Shown: piece by piece, positions 25,051 through 31,474 of the stretch | How the letters are laid out: every line of letters begins with the position of its first letter | Numbering within the stretch: the stretch's first letter is position 1 | Origin: a virus | DNA length: 64,000 bases | Direction: 5' to 3' (one strand) | Virus record (IMG/VR): IMGVR_UViG_3300042564_004524 | Span: 1-64,000 of that record | Position numbers and translations under genes: made by a program | The notes under the pieces: model-generated | Database searches by the model: none | Seen by the model: the letters and a program-made list of their open reading frames with translations, nothing else | Told to the model about the DNA's origin: nothing

Positions 25051-25362
25051 ACTGTTATTTTCTAATAAAAATTGTATATTATCATCGGCTGTTTGACAGT
25101 CATTTATGAAGGAGAATATTTGCTCATCGGTAAGTGTTCTCCATTCATTTTTAGCCTCAGTCCTAGTCTGGTATTTTCTATGAAGCCATTGCTCTACTTT
25201 TAAGTAATTTTTACTTTCATATTGCTTTAATAATACAATCTTATTAGGGTTACCAGTTTGTAATTCCGATAATCTAATTTTTATATCTCTTTTTGTGACA
25301 CCTATCTTGTAGGATTCATTTCCATCAATGTCTGTTTGTAGTAATAAATATACATGTCCCAT
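25039..25362 (-). CDS. GIY-YIG superfamily protein (T5orf172/MUG113 type)
   Basis: 107 residues on the minus strand from ATG 25362. GHVYLLLQTDI ... YKIGVTKRDIKIRLSELQTGNP is the VYLL/YKIG core, followed by EQWLHRKYQTRTEAKNEWRTLTDEQI, characteristic of T5orf172/MUG113 domains. A possible small nuclease, often mobile between phages. Convergent with and overlapping the end of the HD gene by 12 bases. TATATTTG ends five bases before its ATG. Confidence 0.75.
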   Translation of the reverse strand: MGHVYLLLQTDIDGNESYKIGVTKRDIKIRLSELQTGNPNKIVLLKQYESKNYLKVEQWLHRKYQTRTEAKNEWRTLTDEQIFSFINDCQTADDNIQFLLENNSLFK

Positions 25363-25367
25363 AATCA

Positions 25368-25375
25368 CAAATATA
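25368..25375 (-). promoter_or_regulatory. -7 element for GIY-YIG gene
   Basis: Reverse strand TATATTTG, five bases before the ATG at 25362, so the message should be leaderless. No clear TTG at -33. Confidence 0.6.
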
Positions 25376-25397
25376 TTAGAGTTTTTGTATTTTGTAA

Positions 25398-25405
25398 ATA
25401 TTTAT
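25398..25405 (+). promoter_or_regulatory. ATATTTAT motif before tagged gene
   Basis: ATATTTAT followed by AAATAAAAAAAA, 13 nt before the ATG at 25419. Confidence 0.5.
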
Positions 25406-25418
25406 AAATAAAAAAAAT

Positions 25419-26000
25419 ATGAAAGACTTTATAAAAAATAGACTTAGAGAATCTTTAGAACAAGAAGAAGATTTACAAGAAATAAATTGGAAAGGATTAG
25501 CCGCTGGTGCTGCTATGACGTTGGGTACGTTAGGTGCGCAAGGACAAACGACAGAACCAACTACACAAACACCAACAACTCAAACAACACAACAAAAACC
25601 AATGTTCGGTACACCAGAACAAAGAGCTGCTGCTAAGGCTAAAAGAGAAGCTCAACGTAAAAAGAATTTTGATATTTCTGTAAATAATGCTTATGGAATG
25701 GGATTTGTTGAAGATATTGAAGAAGAAGAATTTAACACTGGTTGTAACATAGCCAATAATCAAGAATTAAAATATTTAGATGGTTCATCACCTGAATTCC
25801 CTAATTTTGTATATAGAGAAATGGAAGATGGTACCAAAGTTAAGATTAATATGAAAAAATATCTTAATTATATTAGAAAACAAAATAAACAAGCTGATGT
25901 GCCTTTAGATGGTTTACAAGGTCCTAATTTTAAATCAACAAAATGTGGTGTTTCTAAAGATGCTGCAAAACAAAGCAAAAGCGATTGGAGTAAAAAATAA
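25419..26000 (+). CDS. N-tagged hypothetical protein
   Basis: 193 residues. Tag MKDFIKNRLRESLEQEED, then a small hydrophobic stretch (LAAGAAMTLGTLGAQG, about 27-43), a Thr/Gln/Pro-rich linker (about 45-65), a basic coiled segment (QRAAAKAKREAQRKK) and a C-terminal part with two cysteines. The hydrophobic part after the tag could be a secondary signal or membrane segment exposed after tag removal. Function unknown. Confidence 0.65.
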   Translation: MKDFIKNRLRESLEQEEDLQEINWKGLAAGAAMTLGTLGAQGQTTEPTTQTPTTQTTQQKPMFGTPEQRAAAKAKREAQRKKNFDISVNNAYGMGFVEDIEEEEFNTGCNIANNQELKYLDGSSPEFPNFVYREMEDGTKVKINMKKYLNYIRKQNKQADVPLDGLQGPNFKSTKCGVSKDAAKQSKSDWSKK

Positions 26001-26019
26001 CCATTTTAATGGTTTTTTT
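25999..26019 (+). terminator. short hairpin with T-run
   Basis: AACCAT-TTTA-ATGGTT followed by TTTTT; overlaps the stop codon of the tagged gene. Confidence 0.7.
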
Positions 26020-26059
26020 AAAAAATCATATATTTATTATAAAAAAGTTGCAAAAAAAC

Positions 26060-26090
26060 TTGACTTGTATTAAAACAGTTCGTATATTTG
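26060..26090 (+). promoter_or_regulatory. strong promoter of attenuator A
   Basis: TTG 26060-26062 and TATATTTG 26083-26090, spacing 20 nt. The surrounding 52 bases (26041-26092) recur almost unchanged at 28024-28076 and, with a few substitutions, at 39676-39728, each time before a leader peptide and tRNA array. Confidence 0.88.
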
Positions 26091-26129
26091 CATCGTATTA
26101 AATTTTAACGAAAAAAGAAACAAAACAAA

Positions 26130-26210
26130 ATGAGAAATACTTTTAACATATTAGTCCTTTTAAGCTTATGCTTGCTAGTGGTAAACACAGCAGGGCTTTG
26201 CGTATGTTAA
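26130..26210 (+). CDS. leader peptide A (Leu/Val/Cys-rich) of tRNA attenuator
   Basis: 26 codons. The core LVLLSLCLLVV and end GLCVC contain seven Leu, four Val and three Cys. The tRNA genes behind it are Cys, Val and four Leu. Leu codons used are TTA, CTT, TTG and CTA, matching anticodons TAA, AAG, CAA and TAG in the array; Cys TGC/TGT match GCA and Val GTA/GTG match TAC. The control codons (8-18) end at 26183, 10 nt before a segment that can pair with the terminator's 5' arm. Interpreted as a ribosome-stalling sensor, by analogy with trp/his/leu leaders. Confidence 0.85.
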   Translation: MRNTFNILVLLSLCLLVVNTAGLCVC

Positions 26211-26249
26211 ACTCATCTGAATAAGATAAGTATCTCTCACAAAAAGCCC
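26193..26249 (+). promoter_or_regulatory. predicted antiterminator pairing of attenuator A
   Basis: GGGCTTT at 26193-26199 (leader codons 22-24) is complementary to AAAGCCC at 26243-26249. The latter includes the CCC of the terminator 5' arm, so the two structures are mutually exclusive. Confidence 0.65.
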
Positions 26250-26272
26250 ATCCTAACCAGATGGGTTTTTTT
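26246..26272 (+). terminator. attenuator A terminator
   Basis: CCCATC-CTAACCA-GATGGG (26247-26265) followed by seven T. It lies between the leader peptide and the first tRNA gene of the array. Confidence 0.88.
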
Positions 26273-26285
26273 ATTGAATAATAAT

Positions 26286-26366
26286 GCCGTGGTTCCTGAG
26301 TGGTCAAAGGGGGCGGACTGCAAATCCGCTGCGAAAGCTTCGTGGGTTCGAATCCCTCTCACGGCT
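26286..26366 (+). tRNA. tRNA-Cys (GCA), long-variable-arm type
   Basis: Acceptor GCCGTGG pairs with TCACGGC. Anticodon loop CTGCAAA is in a perfect GCGGA/TCCGC stem. The 12-nt variable region and Ser/Leu-like D-arm (CCTGAGTGGTCAAAGG) are unusual for Cys tRNA. First tRNA behind attenuator A, whose leader contains three Cys codons. Confidence 0.85.
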
Positions 26367-26389
26367 CAATGATAAACTGAAAAAAAAAA

Positions 26390-26770
26390 ATGGAAGGTAA
26401 AGATTACTTAGTTGGTTCATTTAGAACCAAAAATGGTGCTCAAGTTAACGTTTATAGAAATACTAAAAATATGGAAAAGAATGAAATTAAAAAGGACTTG
26501 TATAAGTCAAAGAATCTGGCTAAATTTAGCCACTATGTAAACGGAAACCTGTATTATAAGGTAGACGTGATGGACGGAACTTATCAGTTCCCAATAAAAA
26601 CAGTACAGAAATCATATGTAATGGATACTAGACAAGTTGAAAAGATACCAACACTAGTATTAGCAGAAGATTTAGGTACAACTACTTTTGATGCTGAAAT
26701 AAAGGGTTCTGAGTTGATTAGATGGATTGAAAAAGCTATCGATAATGAAGATTTTATAAAAGTAGGGTAA
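26390..26770 (+). CDS. hypothetical protein inside tRNA array A
   Basis: 126 residues, unrecognised. N-terminal GSFRTKNGAQVNVYRNTKNMEKNEIKKDL, mid KFSHYVNGNLYYKVDVMDGTYQFPI and an acidic C-terminus. It is embedded between tRNA-Cys and tRNA-Val in the same direction, so it is under the same attenuator. A role tied to tRNA use is possible but unsupported by motifs. Confidence 0.65.
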   Translation: MEGKDYLVGSFRTKNGAQVNVYRNTKNMEKNEIKKDLYKSKNLAKFSHYVNGNLYYKVDVMDGTYQFPIKTVQKSYVMDTRQVEKIPTLVLAEDLGTTTFDAEIKGSELIRWIEKAIDNEDFIKVG

Positions 26771-26783
26771 AACCTACTTAAAT

Positions 26784-26872
26784 GGGACTATGGTGTAGTT
26801 GGTTAAACATCCCATCCTTACAAGATGGAGACGAGAAGTATAACGCTGGTTCGAATCCAGCTAGTCCTACCA
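26784..26872 (+). tRNA. tRNA-Val (TAC), extended variable region, CCA encoded
   Basis: Acceptor GGGACTA pairs with TAGTCCT; ACCA follows. Anticodon loop CTTACAA is in CCATC/GATGG. About 16 nt separate the anticodon stem from the GCTGG-TTCGAAT-CCAGC T-arm, longer than usual for Val. Confidence 0.85.
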
Positions 26873-26880
26873 AAATAAAT

Positions 26881-26967
26881 GGCCTTGTGGCGAAACTGGC
26901 AGTACGCACTAGACTTAAAATCTAGGGTCCCGAAGGGGGCGTGTGGGTTCGACTCCCACCAAGGCTA
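26881..26967 (+). tRNA. tRNA-Leu (TAA)
   Basis: Acceptor GGCCTTG pairs with CAAGGCT. Anticodon loop CTTAAAA is in CTAGA/TCTAG. Class II variable arm GGTCCCGAAGGGGGC; T-arm GTGGG-TTCGACT-CCCAC. Matches TTA codons in leader A. Confidence 0.9.
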
Positions 26968-26975
26968 CACAATAT

Positions 26976-27058
26976 GCGGATATGGGGGAATGGTAGACCC
27001 GCACGGCTTAGAACCGTGTTCTGAAATATGAGTGTCGGTTCGAGTCCGACTATCCGTA
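26976..27058 (+). tRNA. tRNA-Leu (TAG)
   Basis: Acceptor GCGGATA pairs with TATCCGT. Anticodon loop CTTAGAA is in CACGG/CCGTG. Variable arm present; T-arm GTCGG-TTCGAGT-CCGAC. Matches the CTA codon in leader A. Confidence 0.9.
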
Positions 27059-27062
27059 CTAA

Positions 27063-27144
27063 AAGATAGTTTCAGCAAATTAAACGGTTAAAACTTTTAT
27101 CTCAAAAATAAAACGAAGTGGTTCAATCCCACAAAACTATCTTG
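27063..27144 (+). tRNA. tRNA-Leu-like (CAA), divergent
   Basis: Acceptor AAGATAG pairs with CTATCTT. Anticodon loop CTCAAAA is in TTTAT/ATAAA, T-arm GTGG-TTCAATC-CCAC. The D-arm region TTTCAGCAAATTAA lacks the usual GG, and the variable region is short for Leu. The TTG codon in leader A supports the CAA assignment. Confidence 0.65.
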
Positions 27145-27149
27145 TATCT

Positions 27150-27232
27150 GCCGCTGTGGTGGAATGGTAGACACGCCAGACTAAGAATCTGGTGCCCGAA
27201 AGGGTGTGCTGGTTCGAGTCCAGTCAGCGGTA
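27150..27232 (+). tRNA. tRNA-Leu (AAG)
   Basis: Acceptor GCCGCTG pairs with CAGCGGT. Anticodon loop CTAAGAA is in CCAGA/TCTGG. Class II variable arm TGCCCGAAAGGGTG; T-arm GCTGG-TTCGAGT-CCAGT. Matches CTT codons in leader A. Confidence 0.9.
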
Positions 27233-27249
27233 CAATTTGAAATATCGAC

Positions 27250-27257
27250 ATATTTAT
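27250..27257 (+). promoter_or_regulatory. ATATTTAT motif before tagged ART gene
   Basis: ATATTTAT four bases before the ATG region at 27262, right after the last tRNA of array A. Confidence 0.45.
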
Positions 27258-27261
27258 TAGT

Positions 27262-28020
27262 ATGAAAGCACTAATAAAACAATTGTTGAGAGAAGAATTA
27301 ACTGCGTATCACAGAAGCCCAAATATTTTTAATAAATTCGCCACATCAAAAATAGGGAGTGGTAGTGGTAGAAAATGGTTTGGTTGGGGTTTATATTTTT
27401 CAGACTCTGTACCACCTGAAGAATATGGTGATTCTGTATATAAAGTTACACTTTTTAAAGGTAAAGATTTAGGGCAATACACTTTAATCGATTTAAGGAA
27501 ACCATTAGAAAAAGAGTTGTTTATTAAAATTATATCTTCTTTATATAAATATAAAAATGAATATTTTGATATAAATAGTTTTAATTTATATTATGATAAA
27601 TATAAAAAACTTAAAGAACTAAAAAAGATTCTGTGGACTGAACTTAAAAAAATAGACCCAAATTTAGAGTATGTTAGTTTAAGTGAAATGATGGATGTTG
27701 AAAATAAAGATTCTTGGTTTTACATAACGAATTATACTGAAAATAATAAAAGGTTAAAAAATCTTTTTGATGAAATTACTTCGTTATCTAAATTAAGTTT
27801 CAATGATTATGGTTTTAACTTTGATGATTATGGTTCTTTAATATACGACAAATTAGCTAACGTATTAGGTAGTGATAAAAAAGCATCTTTGTTTTTACTT
27901 AACAATGGTATAGATGGTTTAAAAACAAACCATGGTATGGGTCCAAATGACTATATTATTTTTGATGAAAACGCTGTAACCATAGAGAAAAACGTTGATA
28001 ATCAACAAATTAAAAAATAA
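27262..28020 (+). CDS. N-tagged ADP-ribosyltransferase (ART-PolyVal type)
   Basis: 252 residues. Tag MKALIKQLLREELTAY merges into AYHRSPNIFNKF, the Y-H-R-S of the NAD-binding first strand. GSGSGRKWFGWGLYFSD is the second ART signature (G-W-G-L-Y-F), and NNGIDGLKTNH ... GPNDYIIFDENAVTI near the C-terminus matches the third segment of the ART-PolyVal family. These domains occur in phage polyvalent proteins thought to be injected with DNA. The catalytic Glu/Gln position is not certain. Tag and family together suggest a virion-delivered modifier of host targets, like T4 Alt. Confidence 0.75.
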   Translation: MKALIKQLLREELTAYHRSPNIFNKFATSKIGSGSGRKWFGWGLYFSDSVPPEEYGDSVYKVTLFKGKDLGQYTLIDLRKPLEKELFIKIISSLYKYKNEYFDINSFNLYYDKYKKLKELKKILWTELKKIDPNLEYVSLSEMMDVENKDSWFYITNYTENNKRLKNLFDEITSLSKLSFNDYGFNFDDYGSLIYDKLANVLGSDKKASLFLLNNGIDGLKTNHGMGPNDYIIFDENAVTIEKNVDNQQIKK

Positions 28021-28043
28021 ATTAAAAAAAGTTGCAAAAAAAC

Positions 28044-28074
28044 TTGACTTGTATTAAAACAGTTCGTATATTTG
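28044..28074 (+). promoter_or_regulatory. strong promoter of attenuator B
   Basis: TTG 28044-28046 and TATATTTG 28067-28074, spacing 20 nt. About 115 bases from 28024 are near-identical to the segment from 39676 (attenuator C). Confidence 0.88.
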
Positions 28075-28121
28075 CACTGTAATTAAAAATAAACAAAAAA
28101 AGAATTTTTACAAAAAACAAC

Positions 28122-28129
28122 ATATTTAT
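28122..28129 (+). promoter_or_regulatory. ATATTTAT motif inside attenuator B leader
   Basis: ATATTTAT 22 nt before the leader peptide ATG and downstream of the host-type promoter. Attenuator C has the same arrangement, suggesting a second (late) start for the same leader. Confidence 0.45.
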
Positions 28130-28151
28130 AAACAAACAAAAAGAAAACACA

Positions 28152-28241
28152 ATGAAAACTTTAACTAACATATTTGATTTCGCATTTTTTGCAGCCGAGG
28201 AGGATTACTCTTACGGAAGGTCAAACACTGTCATAAGTTAA
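28152..28241 (+). CDS. leader peptide B (Phe/Asp/Ala/Glu-rich) of tRNA attenuator
   Basis: 29 codons. Codons 8-18 read FDFAFFAAEED: four Phe, two Asp, three Ala, two Glu and nothing else. The downstream array is Phe, Glu, Asp, Ala, Ala. Codons TTT/TTC, GAT, GCA/GCC and GAG are served by anticodons GAA, GTC, TGC and TTC. The control run ends at 28205, 13 nt before the predicted antiterminator strand. No similarity to any functional peptide; composition is the signal. Confidence 0.88.
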   Translation: MKTLTNIFDFAFFAAEEDYSYGRSNTVIS

Positions 28242-28277
28242 CGTTTAAGTTAATAATAAAAATGATAAGTCTGACCT
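28218..28277 (+). promoter_or_regulatory. predicted antiterminator pairing of attenuator B
   Basis: AGGTCAAAC at 28218-28226 can pair with GTCTGACCT at 28269-28277 (eight of nine). The latter contains most of the terminator's 5' arm. Confidence 0.65.
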
Positions 28278-28297
28278 AATAAGTCAGACTTTTTTTA
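28267..28297 (+). terminator. attenuator B terminator
   Basis: AAGTCTGAC-CTAATAA-GTCAGACTT followed by a run of T, located between leader peptide and tRNA-Phe. Confidence 0.9.
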
Positions 28298-28311
28298 TGC
28301 AATAAATAATT

Positions 28312-28385
28312 GGACCTCTGGTGTAAATGGTGTGTCACGCTAGTCTGAAGAACTAGAGGTTTCGGTTCGAGTCCGAGGGGGTCCA
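28312..28385 (+). tRNA. tRNA-Phe (GAA)
   Basis: Acceptor GGACCTC pairs with GGGGTCC (one T-G). Anticodon loop CTGAAGA is in CTAGT/ACTAG; T-loop TTCGAGT. First tRNA behind attenuator B. Confidence 0.88.
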
Positions 28386-28540
28386 CTAGAGCGTTTTACT
28401 TACCAGTATCGAAGGGTATCAGTTGTACGAGAACAACTGAAAGCATTAATCCAATGGAAATCGTAAGATTCGATGGTCTTGTGTGTTCTTGTCAAGAACG
28501 CTCCTGGAAGGTGTCACTCTAAGGCAGTACCTTCCAAATT
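28386..28540 (+). ncRNA. structured spacer RNA in tRNA array B
   Basis: Gene-free between tRNA-Phe and tRNA-Glu. GAGCGTT (28388-28394) pairs with AACGCTC near 28497-28503, enclosing a CAGTTGT...ACAACTG hairpin. A separate GGAAGGT...ACCTTCC hairpin (about 28506-28536) follows. Could guide array processing or be an independent small RNA; family not recognised. Confidence 0.45.
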
Positions 28541-28541
28541 T

Positions 28542-28613
28542 GGCCCTATCGTCTAACGGTTAGGACGACTGGTTTTCGACCAGTAAATCGGAGTTCGATT
28601 CTCCGTGGGGCTA
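28542..28613 (+). tRNA. tRNA-Glu (TTC)
   Basis: Acceptor GGCCCTA pairs with TGGGGCT. Anticodon loop TTTTCGA is in ACTGG/CCAGT; T-arm CGGAG-TTCGATT-CTCCG. Confidence 0.92.
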
Positions 28614-28620
28614 CAAAATT

Positions 28621-28692
28621 GGTCTATTGGTGAAAAAGTTATCATCCAACACTGTCACTGTTGAGTAGACGGAGCGTTACCGTCATAGACCG
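28621..28692 (+). tRNA. tRNA-Asp (GTC), atypical T-loop
   Basis: Perfect acceptor GGTCTAT/ATAGACC. Anticodon loop CTGTCAC is in CAACA/TGTTG. T-stem GACGG/CCGTC closes AGCGTTA rather than TTCRANY. Asp codons are present in leader B. Confidence 0.78.
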
Positions 28693-28696
28693 CACA

Positions 28697-28753
28697 GATG
28701 AGACTGTTACTAATTCATAGAACTACATATTGTTAGCGTAGAATTAGAAAATT
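28697..28753 (+). repeat. repeated hairpin element, copy 1
   Basis: GAGACTGTTA then CTAATTC...GAATTAG stem, then AAAATTG, directly before tRNA-Ala. The flanks and stem recur at about 40434-40494 with a different loop, directly before tRNA-Gly. Probably a processing or folding element within tRNA transcripts. Confidence 0.6.
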
Positions 28754-28826
28754 GGGGTCATAGTTTACTGGGCGAAAATAGTTGGCTTGCACCCAGCAGA
28801 ACCGAGTTCGAATCTCGGTGACTCCA
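28754..28826 (+). tRNA. tRNA-Ala (TGC), copy 1
   Basis: Acceptor GGGGTCA pairs with TGACTCC. Anticodon loop CTTGCAC is in GTTGG/CCAGC; T-arm CCGAG-TTCGAAT-CTCGG. D-arm is slightly irregular. Confidence 0.82.
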
Positions 28827-28829
28827 CTC

Positions 28830-28923
28830 GGCAACCTCTGGTAATTTTATTTACCAGATAAAGGTTGAAAACATGGGTAAAAACAGGTATTTTAAATTCT
28901 ATCTGGCAACCTCTGGTAATTTT
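28830..28923 (+). repeat. 19-bp direct repeat pair between tRNA-Ala genes
   Basis: GGCAACCTCTGGTAATTTT at 28830-28848 recurs exactly at 28905-28923, 75 bp apart, between two tRNA-Ala genes. The first copy also forms a CTGGTAA/TTACCAG hairpin. May mark a past duplication that produced the second tRNA-Ala. Confidence 0.8.
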
Positions 28924-28947
28924 GGGGGTATTACAAAAGTTACAATC

Positions 28948-29020
28948 GGGGTCATAGCTCAACTGGCTGAGCGTTACCTTTGCAAGGTAGAGGATGTGGG
29001 TTCGACTCCCATTGGCTCCA
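28948..29020 (+). tRNA. tRNA-Ala (TGC), copy 2
   Basis: Acceptor GGGGTCA pairs with TGGCTCC. Anticodon loop TTTGCAA is in TTACC/GGTAG; canonical D-arm AGCTCAACTGGCTGAGC and T-loop TTCGACT. Confidence 0.92.
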
Positions 29021-29042
29021 CTAAATTTTTGCTTTTTTTCAG

Positions 29043-29050
29043 ATATTTAT
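29043..29050 (+). promoter_or_regulatory. ATATTTAT motif before 29063 gene
   Basis: ATATTTAT followed by ATTAAAAAAG, 12 nt before the ATG of the tagged 780-residue protein. Confidence 0.5.
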
Positions 29051-29062
29051 ATTAAAAAAGCT

Positions 29063-31405
29063 ATGAAATTATCACATATATTCAAGGATTTGTTAAATGA
29101 GGATTTTAAAACTCAAACACAGAAATTCATCTCTCAAGGTTATGAACCAGAAATTGTTAGGTCGTATATTGAAAAATTTAAATATATTAGAGATGGTAAG
29201 TATCGTGAGGCGCTTAACCCTGACTTAAACATCAACGTTCCAGTTGAAAAACGATTTGATATTGATGCGTACCCAACGTTTAATTCTCTTGAAACCCTAG
29301 TTGATTATGTGTCAGGTCAAAGACCAGTTAAAACCACTATGTCAAAACAAAATGATATTGAAGTTACTGGTGAAGCTGTTTATAACAAAGATGGTGTTGA
29401 AGTATTTTATGCTGACAATCCAAGAGCTTGTATTAAATATAAGGGTAGTATGCCATATAGTTGGTGTGTTGCTAGGTCAGATTCTTCAAACATGTTCTAT
29501 ACATACAGATTTAAACCATATGAACCAGCTTTTTATTTTGTTAAGGATGTAAAAGCTACTGAAAAAGAATTGGCAGATATTGCTAAAACTGGTACTGTTA
29601 GTGGTGGTTTTAAAAATAGATATCATTTCTTTGTTATTCAAGTACCTAAAAACCTTAACCCTGAAGATGACAACACCCCACAATACATAGTTACTTCAGC
29701 TAACAATGACGGGGATAATCAATTAAGTTGGAATCAAATTCTAGAAATAAACCCAAAATTAGCTGCTATAAAAAATGTATTGATTCCTAAACCTTTTACA
29801 CCACAAGAAAGGGCGCAACATGAAAGGTTTAAAAAGGGTATAAATGATAATGAATTTAGGAAACTTAGTTACGAAGATAAGAAAGCTTATTTGGATATAT
29901 ACCCAACAATCGCTAAACCAATTACAACTAATCAATTTTTGATGTTACCAGACGATTTAAAGAATCTATATGTTTCATTTGGTATTGGATTAGACGATGA
30001 ACAATTTGATAGTATTAAAAACAACCCTAAATTACTTAAGCGTTATGTACAAATTAGTGATAGAAAGTTAGATGTTTATTTAAAAGCTGATAATTGGAAT
30101 AGAACTAGTTATCGTATGATGTATACTGAATTGATAGTACTTCCAGAGGAAAAAATATCAGAATACTTAAACACTTTAAATAAAAAAGAAATTGGTAGTT
30201 TTATTGCAAATAACGGTGTTGATAAATTAGAAATGCTAGAGAAACTTGCTTCTGGTAAATTGGTTGGTAATTATTCTGATATTAAACCGATAATTGATGG
30301 TTTAAGAAAAAATAGTGGAATTAGATATAGAAGCAAATATAATGAAGAAACAGATGTAATAGAACTGTTAAACGAAATGCTTCCAGATAGTGTATCTGTT
30401 GAATATGGTGAATATTCAAATGAAATTATGTTTGAACTTTCTTCCGAAATAAAATTTGGTTATGATTTAGAAGGTGTTTTATCCAGCTTATCACAAGATA
30501 GTTGGAGTTCATGGTACGACAGTTATTTTGATGGTTGGTCTGAAGGACTTAAAGAAGAATACGAAAACCAAATAGAATCAGTACTTAAAGACCAAAATTT
30601 AGTTAATGATTTAAGAAAAAATGGTATAAACCCAACACCAAAAATAGTAGAAGCGTTATTAGAAAAATTTAATGCGAGTGAAGAAATAAAAGAACACATT
30701 GATGAAGTTTATACTGAAGCTCAATCTGTTAGTGAAAATCGAATATTTAGAGAGTTACATAATAAATTTACAAAGATAATAACTTACGAGAATAGTAATA
30801 GCGGTGGTTATTATGGTTCTAGTAGAAGAAATTTTACTGAGGTTACTATAAATATATCTAATTTTATTGGTGCTTTAATTTCAGATTCTGACATATTAAC
30901 AAAAGATAAAACACAATTTGAAAGCGCTTTTGAATCATTATTAGAAGACTTATTAGAACAAGCCGATTTACCTACAACTCAAGAAGAGATAGACGAAGAA
31001 GTTAGAAATGGTGGTTTAGATATTGATAATGAAGCTATGAGTAACTACATAAAGGAAAAAATATATGAGATTATAGATGAAAAAATTTATGATAATGACG
31101 ATGAATATAATGACGAAGAACGTGAAGAAATAAAAAAAACAAAATATGATATTCTTACAGCTTTTGAAAAAACACTTAAAGGGTTAGGTCATGATGAAAA
31201 TACTAATGAAATAGAAAATGATTTAGTTCGTATTGTATTTGATAGAAGTAAAATTAAAACCAATGGGTCGATTTATACCTCTGTTATTCATAAGAAAGAT
31301 AATAGTACTTTTAATGGTTATATGTTTATTAATGACATCCCATCTTATTTTAAAAACTACAAATTATTTGAAGAAATAAAAAAAATGAAAAATTTAATCA
31401 ATTAA
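29063..31405 (+). CDS. large N-tagged protein of unknown function
   Basis: 780 residues from ATG 29063; an in-frame upstream ATG at 28994 lies inside tRNA-Ala and is rejected. N-terminal MKLSHIFKDLLNEDFK is a variant of the shared tag. Residues about 40-230 form a mixed domain with two cysteines (RACIKYKGSMPYSWCVARSDSS). The middle is helical with repeated 'F/L-x-x-L-P' turns (NQFLMLPDDLKNLYV, ELIVLPEEKISEYL). The last 300 residues are highly charged and helical. Candidate packaged virion protein by tag and promoter motif; fold not recognised. Confidence 0.7.
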   Translation: MKLSHIFKDLLNEDFKTQTQKFISQGYEPEIVRSYIEKFKYIRDGKYREALNPDLNINVPVEKRFDIDAYPTFNSLETLVDYVSGQRPVKTTMSKQNDIEVTGEAVYNKDGVEVFYADNPRACIKYKGSMPYSWCVARSDSSNMFYTYRFKPYEPAFYFVKDVKATEKELADIAKTGTVSGGFKNRYHFFVIQVPKNLNPEDDNTPQYIVTSANNDGDNQLSWNQILEINPKLAAIKNVLIPKPFTPQERAQHERFKKGINDNEFRKLSYEDKKAYLDIYPTIAKPITTNQFLMLPDDLKNLYVSFGIGLDDEQFDSIKNNPKLLKRYVQISDRKLDVYLKADNWNRTSYRMMYTELIVLPEEKISEYLNTLNKKEIGSFIANNGVDKLEMLEKLASGKLVGNYSDIKPIIDGLRKNSGIRYRSKYNEETDVIELLNEMLPDSVSVEYGEYSNEIMFELSSEIKFGYDLEGVLSSLSQDSWSSWYDSYFDGWSEGLKEEYENQIESVLKDQNLVNDLRKNGINPTPKIVEALLEKFNASEEIKEHIDEVYTEAQSVSENRIFRELHNKFTKIITYENSNSGGYYGSSRRNFTEVTINISNFIGALISDSDILTKDKTQFESAFESLLEDLLEQADLPTTQEEIDEEVRNGGLDIDNEAMSNYIKEKIYEIIDEKIYDNDDEYNDEEREEIKKTKYDILTAFEKTLKGLGHDENTNEIENDLVRIVFDRSKIKTNGSIYTSVIHKKDNSTFNGYMFINDIPSYFKNYKLFEEIKKMKNLIN

Positions 31406-31407
31406 AT

Positions 31408-31438
31408 TTGCAAGATTAAAAATTTACTCGTATATTTG
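31408..31438 (+). promoter_or_regulatory. promoter for 31475 operon
   Basis: TTG 31408-31410 and TATATTTG 31431-31438, spacing 20 nt. Confidence 0.78.
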
Positions 31439-31474
31439 CATCATAATTAATATAAAACTTAAAATAAAAACAAG

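Noticed and set aside
28994-29062. Upstream in-frame ATG extending the 780-residue protein
   Set aside because: It lies inside tRNA-Ala; the ATG at 29063 begins the recognisable tag and follows an ATATTTAT motif.
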